DNA of 56,425 nt from Gammaproteobacteria bacterium (lineage in GTDB: Bacteria > Pseudomonadota > Gammaproteobacteria > Enterobacterales > Alteromonadaceae), in NCBI GenBank assembly GCA_018826295.1, contig JAHJZX010000061.1, positions 1 to 56,425 of the forward strand. Reading direction: 5' to 3'. Made by a program: the position numbers and the translations under genes. A model generated the notes under the pieces. That model was given only the letters and a program-made list of their open reading frames with translations, ran no database searches and was not told the DNA's origin. Of this stretch, positions 56,201 to 56,425 are shown one piece after another (the first letter of the stretch is position 1; every line of letters begins with the position of its first letter).

Positions 56201-56425
56201 TTTCACTCTCCATATACGGCAGCCTCAGGCGAAGGTGCATAGCCTGTTGCGTCGAATCTACCTGCAGTACGCCACCACATTCGGCAAGTCGTTCCTGCAT
56301 ACCTTTAATACCATTGCCCGGCCGCCAGTTTGCCGCCAGCTTACCATTATCCACCATGCTCAGTTGCAGCTCACCGTCAGTAACAGCGGCAGTGATCTGC
56401 AGTTCAGTCGCGCCACTGTGTTTCA
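56193..56425 (-). CDS. Sensor histidine kinase, C-terminal fragment cut by the window edge
   Basis: Reading from the right edge, about 77 residues end at a TAA (56193-56195). They form the end of a HATPase of the NarX/DesK (HisKA_3) type: K-H-S-G-A-T-E-L, V-D-N-G, G-N-G-I-K-G-M-Q-E-R-L-A-E-C-G-G. The N-terminal sensor and H-box lie outside the window. The stop overlaps the response regulator start, so kinase and regulator are translationally coupled. Confidence 0.88.
   Translation of the reverse strand, partial: KHSGATELQITAAVTDGELQLSMVDNGKLAANWRPGNGIKGMQERLAECGGVLQVDSTQQAMHLRLRLPYMESENA

Overview
The window looks like a chromosomal segment of a marine or haloalkaline gammaproteobacterium of the Alteromonadales, most like Rheinheimera/Arsukibacterium/Alishewanella. 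This is inferred from protein flavour and gene order, not from a database search. Gene blocks known from E. coli and Vibrio are kept: pdxB-asd-fimV-truA-accD-folC-dedD-cvpA-purF is one long minus-strand series, and cysB, topA, sohB and yciK lie near one another as in E. coli. Sodium-coupled transporters (NSS and DAACS families) and a VolA/Pla-1-like lipase fit a marine lifestyle. No rRNA, tRNA, CRISPR array, insertion sequence or phage gene was recognised.

Layout. 1-1.6 kb: three small genes of visibly lower GC (a putative lipoprotein, a TPR-like protein and a Trypco2-like protein), probably accessory. 1.8-5.7 kb: cysS divergent from ppiB-lpxH, then a PAS-GGDEF diguanylate cyclase. 5.8-11.6 kb: a heavy-metal RND efflux operon (His-rich periplasmic peptide, czcC-, czcB- and czcA-like genes). 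11.6-13.2 kb: miaE divergent from a Yip1-type membrane protein. 13.2-24.1 kb: the purF to pdxB block, mixing purine, folate, fatty-acid, tRNA-modification, polar-organisation and amino-acid genes. 24.2-26.3 kb: a three-gene DUF4198/DUF2271/PepSY-TM operon behind a promoter whose spacer matches a Fur box. 26.3-31.7 kb: cysB, an orphan sensor-less histidine kinase, a coiled-coil membrane protein and topA. 31.8-37.3 kb: a lone astB, a Big-1 repeat lipoprotein and a DAACS symporter. 37.3-42.4 kb: tpm-sohB (coupled by TGATG), an extracellular lipase and yciK. 42.4-46.8 kb: an H-NS-like protein, manB-manC for GDP-mannose, and a beta-carbonic anhydrase. 46.8-51.9 kb: a secreted hypothetical, purU, trmO, a kelch protein and proS. 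51.9-56.4 kb: a ParDE toxin-antitoxin pair with its own operator, an NSS transporter, a YciI protein, galE, and a NarL-type response regulator with its kinase cut by the right edge.

Most of the window is ordinary core genome. The parts most worth following are the Fur-controlled PepSY/DUF2271/DUF4198 operon, the low-GC Trypco2-like pair at the left edge, the His-rich metal-operon leader gene with a duplicated start region, the H-NS-like protein with an unfamiliar C-terminus, and the orphan kinase with its coiled-coil neighbour.
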